Made by a program: the position numbers and the translations under genes
Shown here: piece by piece, positions 13,597 to 26,442 of the stretch
How positions within the stretch are numbered: position 1 is the first letter of the stretch
How the letters are laid out: each line of letters opens with the position of its first letter
Source: Clusia tigrina
Taxonomy: Eukaryota > Arthropoda > Insecta > Diptera > Clusiidae
Assembly: GCA_920105625.2 (NCBI GenBank)
Contig: OV050030.1
Coordinates: forward strand, 248,589,889 to 248,653,888
Direction of reading: 5' to 3'
Length of the DNA: 64,000 nucleotides
The notes under the pieces: generated by a model
What the model was told of the DNA's origin: nothing
What the model saw: the letters and a program-made list of their open reading frames with translations, nothing else
Databases searched by the model: none

Positions 13597-16019
13597 CAAG
13601 GGTAGCATAGCTTTGAGCGATATCTTAAATTGACAAGAGGCTCGAGTACTTTATTGTTGCAAAATTTCAAGGTTTTATGACGCTCCAGTAAAAAGTTACA
13701 AGCATTTGTATGTTGCAAACTTTGATAGGTGTAGGACGTACCGTATAGAAGTTAGGGCCATTTGAAGTTTTATCACTGTTTGATTTGGGACTAAGGATAG
13801 CTAAGCTTTGAGCGATAGCTTAAATTGACAAGAGGCTCGAGTACTTTATTGTTAGAAAATTTCAAGGTTTTATGACGCTCCAGTAAAAAGTTACAAGCAT
13901 TTGTATGTTGCAAACTTTGATAGGTGTAGGACGTACCGTACAGAAGTTAGGGCCATTTGAAGTTTTAGCAGTGTTTTGTGATTTGGGACTCAAGGGTAGC
14001 ACAGCTTTGAGCGATAGCTTAAATTGACAAGAGGCTCGAGTACTTTATTGTTGCAAACTTTCAAGGTTTTATGACGCTTCAGTAAAAAGTTACAAGCATT
14101 TGTATGTTGCAAACTTTGTTAGGTGTAGGACGTACCGTATAGAAGTTAGGGCCATTTGAAGTTTTATCATTGTTTGATTTGGGACTCAAGGGTAGCATAG
14201 CTTTGAGCGATATCTTAAATTGACAAGAGGCTCGAGTACTTTATTGTTGCAAAATTTCAAGGTTTTATGACGCTCCAGTAAAAAGTTACAAGCATTTGTA
14301 TGTTGCAAACTTTGATAGGTGTAGGACGTACCGTATAGAAGTTAGGGCCATTTGAAGTTTTATCACTGTTTGATTTGGGACTAAGGATAGCTAAGCTTTG
14401 AGCGATAGCTTAAATTGACAAGAGGCTCGAGTACTTTATTGTTGCAAAATTTCAAGGTTTTATGACGCTCCAGTAAAAAATTACAAGCATTTGTATGTTG
14501 CAAACTTTGATAGGTGTAGGACGTACCGTATAGAAGTTAGGGCCATTTGAAGTTTTATCTTTGTTTGATTTGGGATTCAAGGGTAGCATAGCTTTGAGCG
14601 ATAGCTTAAATTAACAAGAGGCTCGAGTACTTTATTGTTACAAAATTTCAAGGTTTTATGACTCTCCAGTAAAAAGTTATAAGCATTTGTATGTTCCAAA
14701 CTTTGATAGGTCTAGGACGTACCGTATAGAAGTTAGGGCCATTTGAAGCTTTATCATTGTTTGATTTGGGACTCAAGAGTAGCATAGCTTTGAGCGATAG
14801 CTTAAATTGACAAGAGGCTCGAGTACTTTATTGTTACACGATTTCAATGTTTTATGACGCTCCAGTAAAAAGTTACAAGCATTTGTATGTTGCAAACTTT
14901 GATAGTGTAGGACGTACCGTATAGAAGTTAGGGAAATTTGAAGTTTTATCATTGTTTGATTTGGGACTCAAGGGTAGCATAGCTTTGAGCGATAGCTTAA
15001 ATTGACAAAAAGCTCGAGTACTTTATTGTTACAAAATTTCAAGGTTTTATGACGCTCCAGTAAAAAGTTACAAGCATTTGTATCTTGCAAACTTTGATAG
15101 GTGTAGGACGTACCGTATAAAAGTTAGGGCCATTTGAAGTTTTATCAGTGTTTGATTTGGGACTCAAGGGTAGCATAACTTTGAGCGATTGCTTAAATTG
15201 ACAAGAGGCTCGAGAACTATATTGTTACAAAATTTCAAGGTTTTATGACGCTCCAGTAAAAAGTTATAAGCATTTGTATGTTCCAAACTTTGATAGGTGT
15301 AGGACGTACCGTATAGAAGTTAGGGCCATTTGAAGTTTTATCATTGCTGGATTTGGGACTCAAGGATAGCTAAGCTTTGAGCGATAGCTTAAATTGACAA
15401 GAGGCTCGAGTACTTTATTGTTGCAAAATTTCAAGGTTTATGACGCTCCAGTAAAAAGTTACAAGCATTTGTATGTTGCAAACTGTGATAGGTGTAGGAC
15501 GTACCGTATAGAAGTTAGGGCCATTTGAAGTTTTATCTTTGTTTGATTTGGGATTCAAGGGTAGCATAGCTTTGAGCGATAGCTTAAATTGACAAAAAGC
15601 TCGAGTACTTTATTGTTACAAAATTTCAAGGTTTTATGACGCTCCAGTAAAAAGTTACAAGCATTTGTATCTTGCAAACTTTGATAGGTGTAGGACGTAC
15701 CGTATAAAAGTTAGGGCCATTTGAAGTTTTATCAGTGTTTGATTTGGGACTCAAGGGTAGCATAGCTTTGAGCGATAGCTTAAATTGACAAAAAGCTCGA
15801 GTACTTTATTGTTACAAAATTTCAAGGTTTTATGACGCTCCAGTAAAAAGTTACAAGCATTTGTATGTTGCAAACTTTGATAGTGTAGGACGTACCGTAT
15901 AGAAGTTAGGGCCATTTGAAGTTTTATCATTGTTTGATTTGGAACTCAAGGGTAGCATAGCTTTGAGCGATAGCTTAAATTGACAAAAAGCTCGAGTACT
16001 TTATTGTTACAAATTTTCA
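13597..16019 (+). repeat. Variant higher-order unit with local 3-monomer duplication
   Basis: The part 13840-15594 matches 16583-18337 at an offset of 2,743 bp. It holds the +3 variant TTTTGTGATTT near 13974 (199-bp monomer), TTTGTTAGG near 14115, GGTCTAGG near 14708 and CAAGAGTAGC near 14773. The rare TATCTTGC variant occurs at 15081 and again at 15668, a spacing of 587 bp, so three monomers were duplicated locally. After that the sequence jumps into the GGAACTC/GATAAGTG part of the programme. No gene is present. Confidence 0.82.
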
Positions 16020-18556
16020 AGGTTTTATGACGCTCCAGTAAAAAGTTACAAGCATTTGTATGTTGCAAACTTTGATAAGTGTAGGACGTACCGTATAGAA
16101 GTTACGGCCATTAGAAGTTTTATCAGTGTTTGATTTGGGACTCAAGGGTAGCATAACTTTGAGCGATTGCTTAAATTGACAAGAGGCTCGAGTACTATAT
16201 TGTTACAAAATTTCAAGGTTTTATGACGCTCCAGTAAAAAGTTACAAGCATTTGTATGTTGCAAACTTTGATAGGTGTATGACGTACCGTATAGAAGTTA
16301 GGGCTATTTGAAGTTTTATCAGTGTTTGATTTGGGATTCAAGGGTAGCATAGTTTTGAGCGATAGCTTAAATTGACAAGATGCTCGAGTACTTTATTGTT
16401 GCAAAATCTCAAGGTTTTATGACGCTCCAGTAAAAAGTTACAAGCATTTGTATGTTGCAAACTTTGATAGGTGTAGGACGTACCGTATAGAAGTTAGGGC
16501 CATTTGAAGTTTTATCATTGTTTGATTTGGGACTCAAGGGTAGCATAGCTTTGAGCGATAGCTTAGATTGACAAGAGTCTCGAGTACTTTATTGTTAGAA
16601 AATTTCAAGGTTTTATGACGCTCCAGTAAAAAGTTACAAGCATTTGTATGTTGCAAACTTTGATAGGTGTAGGACGTACCGTACAGAAGTTAGGGCCATT
16701 TGAAGTTTTAGCAGTGTTTTGTGATTTGGGACTCAAGGGTAGCACAGCTTTGAGCGATAGCTTAAATTGACAAGAGGCTCGAGTACTTTATTGTTGCAAA
16801 CTTTCAAGGTTTTATGACGCTTCAGTAAAAAGTTACAAGCATTTGTATGTTGCAAACTTTGTTAGGTGTAGGACGTACCGTATAGAAGTTAGGGCCATTT
16901 GAAGTTTTATCAGTGTTTGATTTGGGACTCAAGGGTAGCATAGCTTTGAGCGATATCTTAAATTGACAAGAGGCTCGAGTACTTTATTGTTGCAAAATTT
17001 CAAGGTTTTATGACGCTCCAGTAAAAAGTTACAAGCATTTGTATGTTGCAAACTTTGATAGGTGTAGGACGTACCGTATAGAAGTTAGGGCCATTTGAAG
17101 TTTTATCACTGTTTGATTTGGGACTAAGGATAGCTAAGCTTTGAGCGATAGCTTAAATTGACAAGAGGCTCGAGTACTTTATTGTTGCAAAATTTCAAGG
17201 TTTTATGACGCTCCAGTAAAAAATTACAAGCATTTGTATGTTGCAAACTTTGATAGGTGTAGGACGTACCGTATAGAAGTTAGGGCCATTTGAAGTTTTA
17301 TCTTTGTTTGATTTGGGATTCAAGGGTAGCATAGCTTTGAGCGATAGCTTAAATTAACAAGAGGCTCGAGTACTTTATTGTTACAAAATTTCAAGGTTTT
17401 ATGACTCTCCAGTAAAAAGTTATAAGCATTTGTATGTTCCAAACTTTGATAGGTCTAGGACGTACCGTATAGAAGTTAGGGCCATTTGAAGCTTTATCAT
17501 TGTTTGATTTGGGACTCAAGAGTAGCATAGCTTTGAGCGATAGCTTAAATTGACAAGAGGCTCGAGTACTTTATTGTTACACGATTTCAATGTTTTATGA
17601 CGCTCCAGTAAAAAGTTACAAGCATTTGTATGTTGCAAACTTTGATAGTGTAGGACGTACCGTATAGAAGTTAGGGAAATTTGAAGTTTTATCATTGTTT
17701 GATTTGGGACTCAAGGGTAGCATAGCTTTGAGCGATAGCTTAAATTGACAAAAAGCTCGAGTACTTTATTGTTACAAAATTTCAAGGTTTTATGACGCTC
17801 CAGTAAAAAGTTACAAGCATTTGTATCTTGCAAACTTTGATAGGTGTAGGACGTACCGTATAAAAGTTAGGGCCATTTGAAGTTTTATCAGTGTTTGATT
17901 TGGGACTCAAGGGTAGCATAACTTTGAGCGATTGCTTAAATTGACAAGAGGCTCGAGAACTATATTGTTACAAAATTTCAAGGTTTTATGACGCTCCAGT
18001 AAAAAGTTATAAGCATTTGTATGTTCCAAACTTTGATAGGTGTAGGACGTACCGTATAGAAGTTAGGGCCATTTGAAGTTTTATCATTGCTGGATTTGGG
18101 ACTCAAGGATAGCTAAGCTTTGAGCGATAGCTTAAATTGACAAGAGGCTCGAGTACTTTATTGTTGCAAAATTTCAAGGTTTATGACGCTCCAGTAAAAA
18201 GTTACAAGCATTTGTATGTTGCAAACTGTGATAGGTGTAGGACGTACCGTATAGAAGTTAGGGCCATTTGAAGTTTTATCTTTGTTTGATTTGGGATTCA
18301 AGGGTAGCATAGCTTTGAGCGATAGCTTAAATTGACAAGAGGCTCGAGTACTTTATTGTTACAAAATTTCAAGGTTTTATGACTCTCCAGTAAAAAGTTA
18401 TAAGCATTTGTATGTTCCAAACTTTGATAGGTGTAGGACGTACCGTATAGAAGTTAGGGCCATTTGAAGCTTTATAATTGTTTGATTTGGGACTCAAGGG
18501 TAGCATAGCTTTGAGCGATAGCTTAAATTGACAAGAGGCTCGAGTACTTTATTGTT
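16020..18556 (+). repeat. Satellite block recurring at offset 4,688 bp, left copy
   Basis: About 2.5 kb matches 20708-23244. Shared markers are GATAAGTG, GTGTATGACG, CTTAGATTGACAAGAGTCTCG, the 199-bp monomer near 16711, TTTGTTAGG near 16861, GGTCTAGG near 17453, ACACGATTTC, TATCTTGC, CTCGAGAAC and TTTATAATTG. The copies split at 18556/23244, where this one continues as TTACACAATTT and the other as TTGCAAAATTT. The inner part also matches 13840-15594, so the segment exists in at least three positions. Confidence 0.85.
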
Positions 18557-20707
18557 ACACAATTTCAAGGTTTTATGACGCTCCAGTAAAAAGTTACAAG
18601 CATTTGTATGTTGCAAACTTTGATAGTGTAGGACGTACCGTATAGAAGTTAGGGCCATTTGAAGTTTTATCATTGTTTGATTTGGGACTCAAGGGTAGCA
18701 TAGCTTTGAGCGATAGCTTAAATTGACAAAAAGCTCGAGTACTTTATTGTTACAAAATTTCAAGGTTTTATGACGCTCCAGTAAAAAGTTATAAGCATTT
18801 GTATGTTCCAAACTTTGATAGGTGTAGGTTGTACCGTATAGAAGTTAGGGCCATTTGAAGTTTTAGCATTGCTGGATTTGGGACTCAAGGATAGCTAAGC
18901 TTTGAGCGATAGCTTAAATTGACAAGAGGCTCGAGTACTTTATTGTTGCAAAATTTCAAGGTTTATGACGCTCCAGTAAAAAGTTACAAGCATTTGTATG
19001 TTGCAAACTGTGATAGGTGTAGGACGTACCGTATAGTAGTTAGGGCCATTTGAAGTTTTATCAGTGTTTGATTTGGGACTCAAGGTTAGCATAACTTTGA
19101 GCGATTGCTTAAATTGACAAGAGGCTCGAGTACTATATTGTTACAAAATTTCAAGGTTTTATGACGCTCCAGTAAAAAGTTACAAGCATTTGTATGTTGC
19201 AAACTTTGATAGTGTAGGACGTACCGTATAGAAGTTAGGGCCATTTGAAGTTTTATCATTGTTTGATTTGGGACTCAAGGGGAGCATAGCTTTGAGCGAT
19301 AGCTTAAATTGACAAAAATCTCGAGTACTTTATTGTTACAAAATTTCAAGGTTTTATGACGCTCCAGTAAAAAGTTACAAGCATTTGTATGTTGCAAACT
19401 TTGATAGGTGTAGGACGTACCGTATAGAAGTTAGGGCCATTTGAAGTTTTATCAGTGTTTGATTTGGGACTCAAGGGTAGCATAACTTTGAGCGATTGCT
19501 TAAATTGACAAGAGGCTCGAGTACTATATTGTTACAAAATTTCAAGGTTTTATGACGCTCCAGTAAAAAGTTACAAGCATTTGTATGTTGCAAACTTTGA
19601 CAGGTGTAGGACGTACCGTATAGAAATTAGGGCCATTTGAAGTTTCATCAGTGTTTGATTTAGGACTCAACGGAAGCATAGCTTTGAGCGATAGCTTAAA
19701 TTGACAAGAGGCTCGAATACTTTATTGTTGCAAAATCTCAAGGTTTTATGACGCTCCAGTAAAAAGTTACAAGCAGTTGTATGTTGCAAACTTTGATAGG
19801 TGTAGGAAGTTAGGGCCATTTGAAGTTTTATCATTGTTTGATTTGGGACTCAAGGGTAGCACAGCTTTGAGCGATAGCTTAAATTGACAAGAGGCTCGAG
19901 TACTTTATTGTTGCAAAATTTCAAGGTTTTATGACGCTCCAGTAAAAAGTTACAAGCATTTGTATGTTGCAAACTTTGATAGGTGTAGGACGTACCGTAT
20001 AGAAGTTAGGGCCATTTGAAGTTTTATCATTGTTTGATTTGGGACTCAAGGGTAGCATAGCTTTGAGCGATAGCTTAGATTGACAAGAGTCTCGAGTACT
20101 TTATTGTTAGAAAATTTCAAGGTTTTATGACGCTCCAGTAAAAAGTTACAAGCATTTGTATGTTGCAAACTTTGATAGGTGTAGGACGTACCGTATAGAA
20201 GTTAGGGCCATTTGAAGTTTTATCAGTGTTTGATTTGGGACTCAAGGGTAGCATAACTTTGAGCGATTGCTTAAATTGACAAGAGGCTCGAGTACTATAT
20301 TGTTACAAAATTTCAAGGTTTTATGACGCTCCAGTAAAAAGTTACAAGCATTTGTATGTTGCAAACTTTGACAGGTGTAGGACGTACCGTATAGAAATTA
20401 GGGCCATTTGAAGTTTCATCAGTGTTTGATTTAGGACTCAACGGAAGCATAGCTTTGAGCGATAGCTTAAATTGACAAGAGGCTCGAATACTTTATTGTT
20501 GCAAAATCTCAAGGTTTTATGACGCTCCAGTAAAAAGTTACAAGCAGTTGTATGTTGCAAACTTTGATAGGTGTAGGACGTACCGTATAGAAGTTAGGGC
20601 CATTTGAAGTTTTATCATTGTTTGATTTGGGACTCAAGTGTAGCACAGCTTTGAGCGATAGCTTAAATTGACATGAGGCTCGAGTACTTTATTGTTGCAA
20701 AATTTCA
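18557..20707 (+). repeat. Satellite segment with a 4-monomer local duplication
   Basis: About 18900-19780 matches 23200-24080 at an offset of 4,297 bp, 391 bp (two monomers) less than the neighbouring 4,688-bp offset. Two monomers were therefore lost or gained between the copies. Inside, about 19340-19790 recurs at about 20110-20560 at a spacing of 771 bp, which equals four monomers minus the 13-base deletion at about 19807. Shared rare markers are TTTCATCAG, CGGAAGC, CTCGAATAC and AAGCAGTTG. Confidence 0.82.
19780..19830 (+). repeat. 13-base deletion within a monomer
   Basis: Here TAGGAAGTTAGGG replaces the normal form, in which the core CGTACCGTATAGA lies between TAGGA and AGTTAGGG. The deleted segment is flanked by a GA dinucleotide on each side, a minimal microhomology. 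This is the only copy I saw lacking the ACGTACCGTATAG core. Confidence 0.85.
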
Positions 20708-23244
20708 AGGTTTTATGACGCTCCAGTAAAAAGTTACAAGCATTTGTATGTTGCAAACTTTGATAAGTGTAGGACGTACCGTATAGAAGTTAGGGCCATT
20801 AGAAGTTTTATCAGTGTTTGATTTGGGACTCAAGGGTAGCATAACTTTGAGCGATTGCTTAAATTGACAAGAGGCTCGAGTACTATATTGTTACAAAATT
20901 TCAAGGTTTTATGACGCTCCAGTAAAAAGTTACAAGCATTTGTATGTTGCAAACTTTGATAGGTGTATGACGTACCGTATAGAAGTTAGGGCCATTTGAA
21001 GTTTTATCAGTGTTTGATTTGGGATTCAAGGGTAGCATAGTTTTGAGCGATAGCTTAAATTGACAAGATGCTCGAGTACTTTATTGTTGCAAAATCTCAA
21101 GGTTTTATGACGCTCCAGTAAAAAGTTACAAGCATTTGTATGTTGCAAACTTTGATAGGTGTAGGACGTACCGTATAGAAGTTCGGGCCATTTGAAGTTT
21201 TATCATTGTTTGATTTGGGACTCAAGGGTAGCATAGCTTTGAGCGATAGCTTAGATTGACAAGAGTCTCGAGTACTTTATTGTTAGAAAATTTCAAGGTT
21301 TTATGACGCTCCAGTAAAAAGTTACAAGCATTTGTATGTTGCAAACTTTGATAGGTGTAGGACGTACCGTACAGAAGTTAGGGCCATTTGAAGTTTTAGC
21401 AGTGTTTTGTGATTTGGGACTCAAGGGTAGCACAGCTTTGAGCGATAGCTTAAATTGACAAGAGGCTCGAGTACTTTATTGTTGCAAACTTTCAAGGTTT
21501 TATGACGCTTCAGTAAAAAGTTACAAGCATTTGTATGTTGCAAACTTTGTTAGGTGTAGGACGTAGCGTATAGAAGTTAGGGCCATTTGAAGTTTTATCA
21601 TTGTTTGATTTGGGACTCAAGGGTAGCATAGCTTTGAGCGATATCTTAAATTGACAAGAGGCTCGAGTACTTTATTGTTGCAAAATTTCAAGGTTTTATG
21701 ACGCTCCAGTAAAAAGTTACAAGCATTTGTATGTTGCAAACTTTGATAGGTGTAGGATGTACCGTATAGAAGTTAGGGCCATTTGAAGTTTTATCACTGT
21801 TTGATTTGGGACTAAGGATAGCTAAGCTTTGAGCGATAGCTTAAATTGACAAGAGGCTCGAGTACTTTATTGTTGCAAAATTTCAAGGTTTTATGACGCT
21901 CCAGTAAAAAATTACAAGCATTTGTATGTTGCAAACTTTGATAGGTGTAGGACGTACCGTATAGAAGTTAGGGCCATTTGAAGTTTTATCTTTGTTTGAT
22001 TTGGGATTCAAGGGTAGCATAGCTTTGAGCGATAGCTTAAATTAACAAGAGGCTCGAGTACTTTATTGTTACAAAATTTCAAGGTTTTATGACTCTCCAG
22101 TAAAAAGTTATAAGCATTTGTATGTTCCAAACTTTGATAGGTCTAGGACGTACCGTATAGAAGTTAGGGCCATTTGAAGCTTTATCATTGTTTGATTTGG
22201 GACTCAAGGGTAGCATAGCTTTGAGCGATAGCTTAAATTGACAAGAGGCTCGAGTACTTTATTGTTACACGATTTCAATGTTTTATGACGCTCCAGTAAA
22301 AAGTTACAAGCATTTGTATGTTGCAAACTTTGATAGTGTAGGACGTACCGTATAGAAGTTAGGGAAATTTGAAGTTTTATCATTGTTTGATTTGGGACTC
22401 AAGGGTAGCATAGCTTTGAGCGATAGCTTAAATTGACAAAAAGCTCGAGTACTTTATTGTTACAAAATTTCAAGGTTTTATGACGCTCCAGTAAAAAGTT
22501 ACAAGCATTTGTATCTTGCAAACTTTGATAGGTGTAGGACGTACCGTATAAAAGTTAGGGCCATTTGAAGTTTTATCAGTGTTTGATTTTGGACTCAAGG
22601 GTAGCATAACTTTGAGCGATTGCTTAAATTGACAAGAGGCTCGAGAACTATATTGTTACAAAATTTCAAGGTTTTATGACGCTCCAGTAAAAAGTTATAA
22701 GCATTTGTATGTTCCAAACTTTGATAGGTGTAGGACGTACCGTATAGAAGTTAGGGCCATTTGAAGTTTTATCATTGCTGGATTTGGGACTCAAGGATAG
22801 CTAAGCTTTGAGCGATAGCTTAAATTGACAAGAGGCTCGAGTACTTTATTGTTGCAAAATTTCAAGGTTTATGACGCTCCAGTAAAAAGTTACAAGCATT
22901 TGTATGTTGCAAACTGTGATAGGTGTAGGACGTACCGTATAGAAGTTAGGGCCATTTGAAGTTTTATCTTTGTTTGATTTGGGATTCAAGGGTAGCATAG
23001 CTTTGAGCGATAGCTTAAATTGACAAGAGGCTCGAGTACTTTATTGTTACAAAATTTCAAGGTTTTATGACTCTCCAGTAAAAAGTTATAAGCATTTGTA
23101 TGTTCCAAACTTTGATAGGTGTAGGACGTACCGTATAGAAGTTAGGGCCATTTGAAGCTTTATAATTGTTTGATTTGGGACTCAAGGGTAGCATAGCTTT
23201 GAGCGATAGCTTAAATTGACAAGAGGCTCGAGTACTTTATTGTT
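20708..23244 (+). repeat. Satellite block, right copy of 16020-18556
   Basis: The marker order is the same as in 16020-18556, with scattered private substitutions: GTTCGGGCC near 21181, ACGTAGCG near 21562, GGATGTACC near 21757, TTTTGGACTC near 22588. The unit begins after a TATTGTTGC monomer and ends at the splice to TTGCAAAATTTCAAGGTTTATG near 23235. It contains the 199-bp monomer near 21399. No gene is seen. Confidence 0.85.
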
Positions 23245-25626
23245 GCAAAATTTCAAGGTTTATGACGCTCCAGTAAAAAGTTACAAGCATTTGTATGTTG
23301 CAAACTGTGATAGGTGTAGGACGTACCGTATAGTAGTTAGGGCCATTTGAAGTTTTATCAGTGTTTGATTTGGGACTCAAGGTTAGCATAACTTTGAGCG
23401 ATTGCTTAAATTGACAAGAGGCTCGAGTACTATATTGTTACAAAATTTCAAGGTTTTATGACGCTCCAGTAAAAAGTTACAAGCATTTGTATGTTGCAAA
23501 CTTTGATAATGTAGGACGTACCGTATAGAAGTTAGGGCCATTTGAAGTTTTATCATTGTTTGATTTGGGACTCAAGGGGAGCATAGCTTTGAGCGATAGC
23601 TTAAATTGACAAAAAACTCGAGTACTTTATTGTTACAAAATTTCAAGGTTTTATGACGCTCCAGTAAAAAGTTACAAGCATTTGTATGTTGCAAACTTTG
23701 ATAGGTGTAGGACGTACCGTATAGAAGTTAGGGCCATTTGAAGTTTTATCAGTGTTTGATTTGGGACTCAAGGGTAGCATAACTTTGAGCGATTGCTTAA
23801 ATTGACAAGAGGCTCGAGTACTATATTGTTACAAAATTTCAAGGTTTTATGACGCTCCAGTAAAAAGTTACAAGCATTTGTATGTTGCAAACTTTGACAG
23901 GTGTAGGACGTACCGTATAGAAATTAGGGCCATTTGAAGTTTCATCAGTGTTTGATTTAGGACTCAACGGAAGCATAGCTTTGAGCGATAGCTTAAATTG
24001 ACAAGAGGCTCGAATACTTTATTGTTGCAAAATTTCAAGGTTTTATGACGCTCCAGTAAAAAGTTACAAGCAGTTGTATGTTGCAAACTTTGATAGGTGT
24101 AGGACGTACCGTATAGAAGTTAGGGCCATTTGAAGTTTTATCATTGTTTGATTTGGGACTCAAGGGTAGCATAGCTTTGAGCGATAGCTTAAATTGACAA
24201 GAGGCTCGAGTACTTTATTGTTGCAAAATTTCAAGGTTTTATGACGCTCCAGTAAAAAGTTACAAGCATTTGTATGTTGCAAACTTTGATAGGTGTAGGA
24301 CGTACCGTATAGAAGTTAGGGCCATTTGAAGTTTTATCATTGTTTGATTTGGGACTCAAGGGTAGCATAGCTTTGAGTGATAGCTTAAATTGACAAAAAG
24401 CTCGAGTACTTTATTGTTACAAAATTTCAAGGTTTTATGACGCTCCAGTAAAAAGTTACAAGCATTTGTATGTTGCAAACTTTGATAGTGTAGGACGTAC
24501 CGTATAGAAGTTAGGGCCATTTGAAGTTTTATCAGTGTTTGATTTGGAACTCAAGGGTAGCATAGCTTTGAGCGATAGCTTAAATTGACAAAAAGCTCGA
24601 GTACTTTATTGTTACAAAATTTCAAGGTTTTCTGACGCTCCAGTAAAAAGTGACAAGCATTTGTATGTTGCAAACTTTGATAAGTGTAGGACGTACCGTA
24701 TAGAAGTTAGGGCCATTAGAAGTTTTATCAGTGTTTGATTTGGGACTCAAGGGTAGCATAACTTTGAGCGATTGCTTAAATTGACAAGAGGCTCGAGTAC
24801 TATATTGTTACAAAATTTCAAGGTTTTATGACGCTCCAGTAAAAAGTTACAAGCATTTGTATGTTGCAAACTTTGATAGGTGTATGACGTACCGTATAGA
24901 AGTTAGGGCTATTTGAAGTTTTATCAGTGTTTGATTTGGGATTCAAGGGTAGCATAGTTTTGAGCGATAGCTTAAATTGACAAGATGCTCGAGTACTTTA
25001 TTGTTAGAAAATTTCAAGGTTTTATGACGCTCCAGTAAAAAGTTACAAGCATTTGTATGTTGCAAACTTTGATAGGTGTAGGACGTACCGTACAGAAGTT
25101 AGGGCCATTTGAAGTTTTAGCAGTGTTTTGTGATTTGGGACTCAAGGGTAGCACAGCTTTGAGCGATAGCTTAAATTGACAAGAGGCTCGAGTACTTTAT
25201 TGTTGCAAACTTTCAAGGTTTTATGACGCTTCAGTAAAAAGTTACAAGCATTTGTATGTTGCAAACTTTGTTAGGTGTAGGACGTACCGTATAGAAGTTA
25301 GGGCCATTTGAAGTTTTATCATTGTTTGATTTGGGACTCAAGGGTAGCATAGCTTTGAGCGATATCTTAAATTGACAAGAGGCTCGAGTACTTTATTGTT
25401 GCAAAATTTCAAGGTTTTATGACGCTCCAGTAAAAAGTTACAAGCATTTGTATGTTGCAAACTTTGATAGGTGTAGGACGTACCGTATAGAAGTTAGGGC
25501 CATTTGAAGTTTTATCACTGTTTGATTTGGGACTAAGGATAGCTAAGCTTTGAGCGATAGCTTAAATTGACAAGAGGCTCGAGTACTTTACTGTTGCAAA
25601 ATTTCAAGGTTTTATGACGCTCCAGT
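23245..25626 (+). repeat. Satellite segment spliced from two earlier blocks
   Basis: The left part repeats 18900-19780 and then the GATAAGTG/GTGTATGACG series (24680-24980). Near 25000 a hybrid monomer joins GATGCTCGAG to TTAGAAAATTT. From there to about 25626 the sequence follows 21287-21905 at an offset of 3,721 bp, including the 199-bp monomer at 25120 and TTTGTTAGG near 25270. At about 25627 it jumps to the GATAGTGTAGG monomer, skipping about three monomers of the programme. Confidence 0.8.
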
Positions 25627-26442
25627 AAAAAGTTACAAGCATTTGTATGTTGCAAACTTTGATAGTGTAGGACGTACCGTATAGAAGTTAGGGCCATTTG
25701 AAGATTTATCATTGTTTGATTTGGGACTCAAGGGTAGCATAGCTTTGAGCGATAGCTTAAATTGACAAAAAGCTCGAGTACTTTATTGTTACAAAATTTC
25801 AAGGTTTTATGACGCTCCAGTAAAAAGTTACAAGCATTTGTATCTTGCAAACTTTGATAGGTGTAGGACGTACCGTATAAAAGTTAGGGCCATTTGAAGT
25901 TTTATCAGTGTTTGATTTGGGACTCAAGGGTAGCATAACTTTGAGCGATTGCTTAAATTGACAAGAGGCTCGAGAACTATATTGTTACAAAATTTCAAGG
26001 TTTTATGACGCTCCAGTAAAAAGTTATAAGCATTTGTATGTTCCAAACTTTGATAGGTGTAGGACGTACCGTATAGAAGTTAGGGCCATTTGAAGTTTTA
26101 TCATTGCTGGATTTGGGACTCAAGGATAGCTAAGTTTTGAGCGATAGCTTAAATTGACAAGAGGCTCGAGTACTTTATTGTTGCAAAATTTCAAGGTTTA
26201 TGACGCTCCAGTAAAAAGTTACAAGCATTTGTATGTTGCAAACTGTGATAGGTGTAGGACGTACCGTATAGTAGTTAGGGCCATTTGAAGTTTTATCAGA
26301 GTTTGATTTGGGACTCAAGGTTAGCATAACTTTGAGCGATTGCTTAAATTGACAAGAGGCTCGAGTACTATATTGTTACAAAATTTCAAGGTTTTATGAC
26401 GCTCCAGTAAAAAGTTACAAGCATTTGTATGTTGCAAACTTT
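25627..26442 (+). repeat. Tail of the 14-monomer programme
   Basis: Four to five monomers carry GATAGTGTAGG (with GAAGATTTATC), TATCTTGC, CTCGAGAAC, TTCCAAAC with TTGCTGG, then TTTATGAC with AACTGTGATAGG and GTTAGCATAAC. This is the same order as 22300-22990 but cut short. No gene. Confidence 0.8.
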
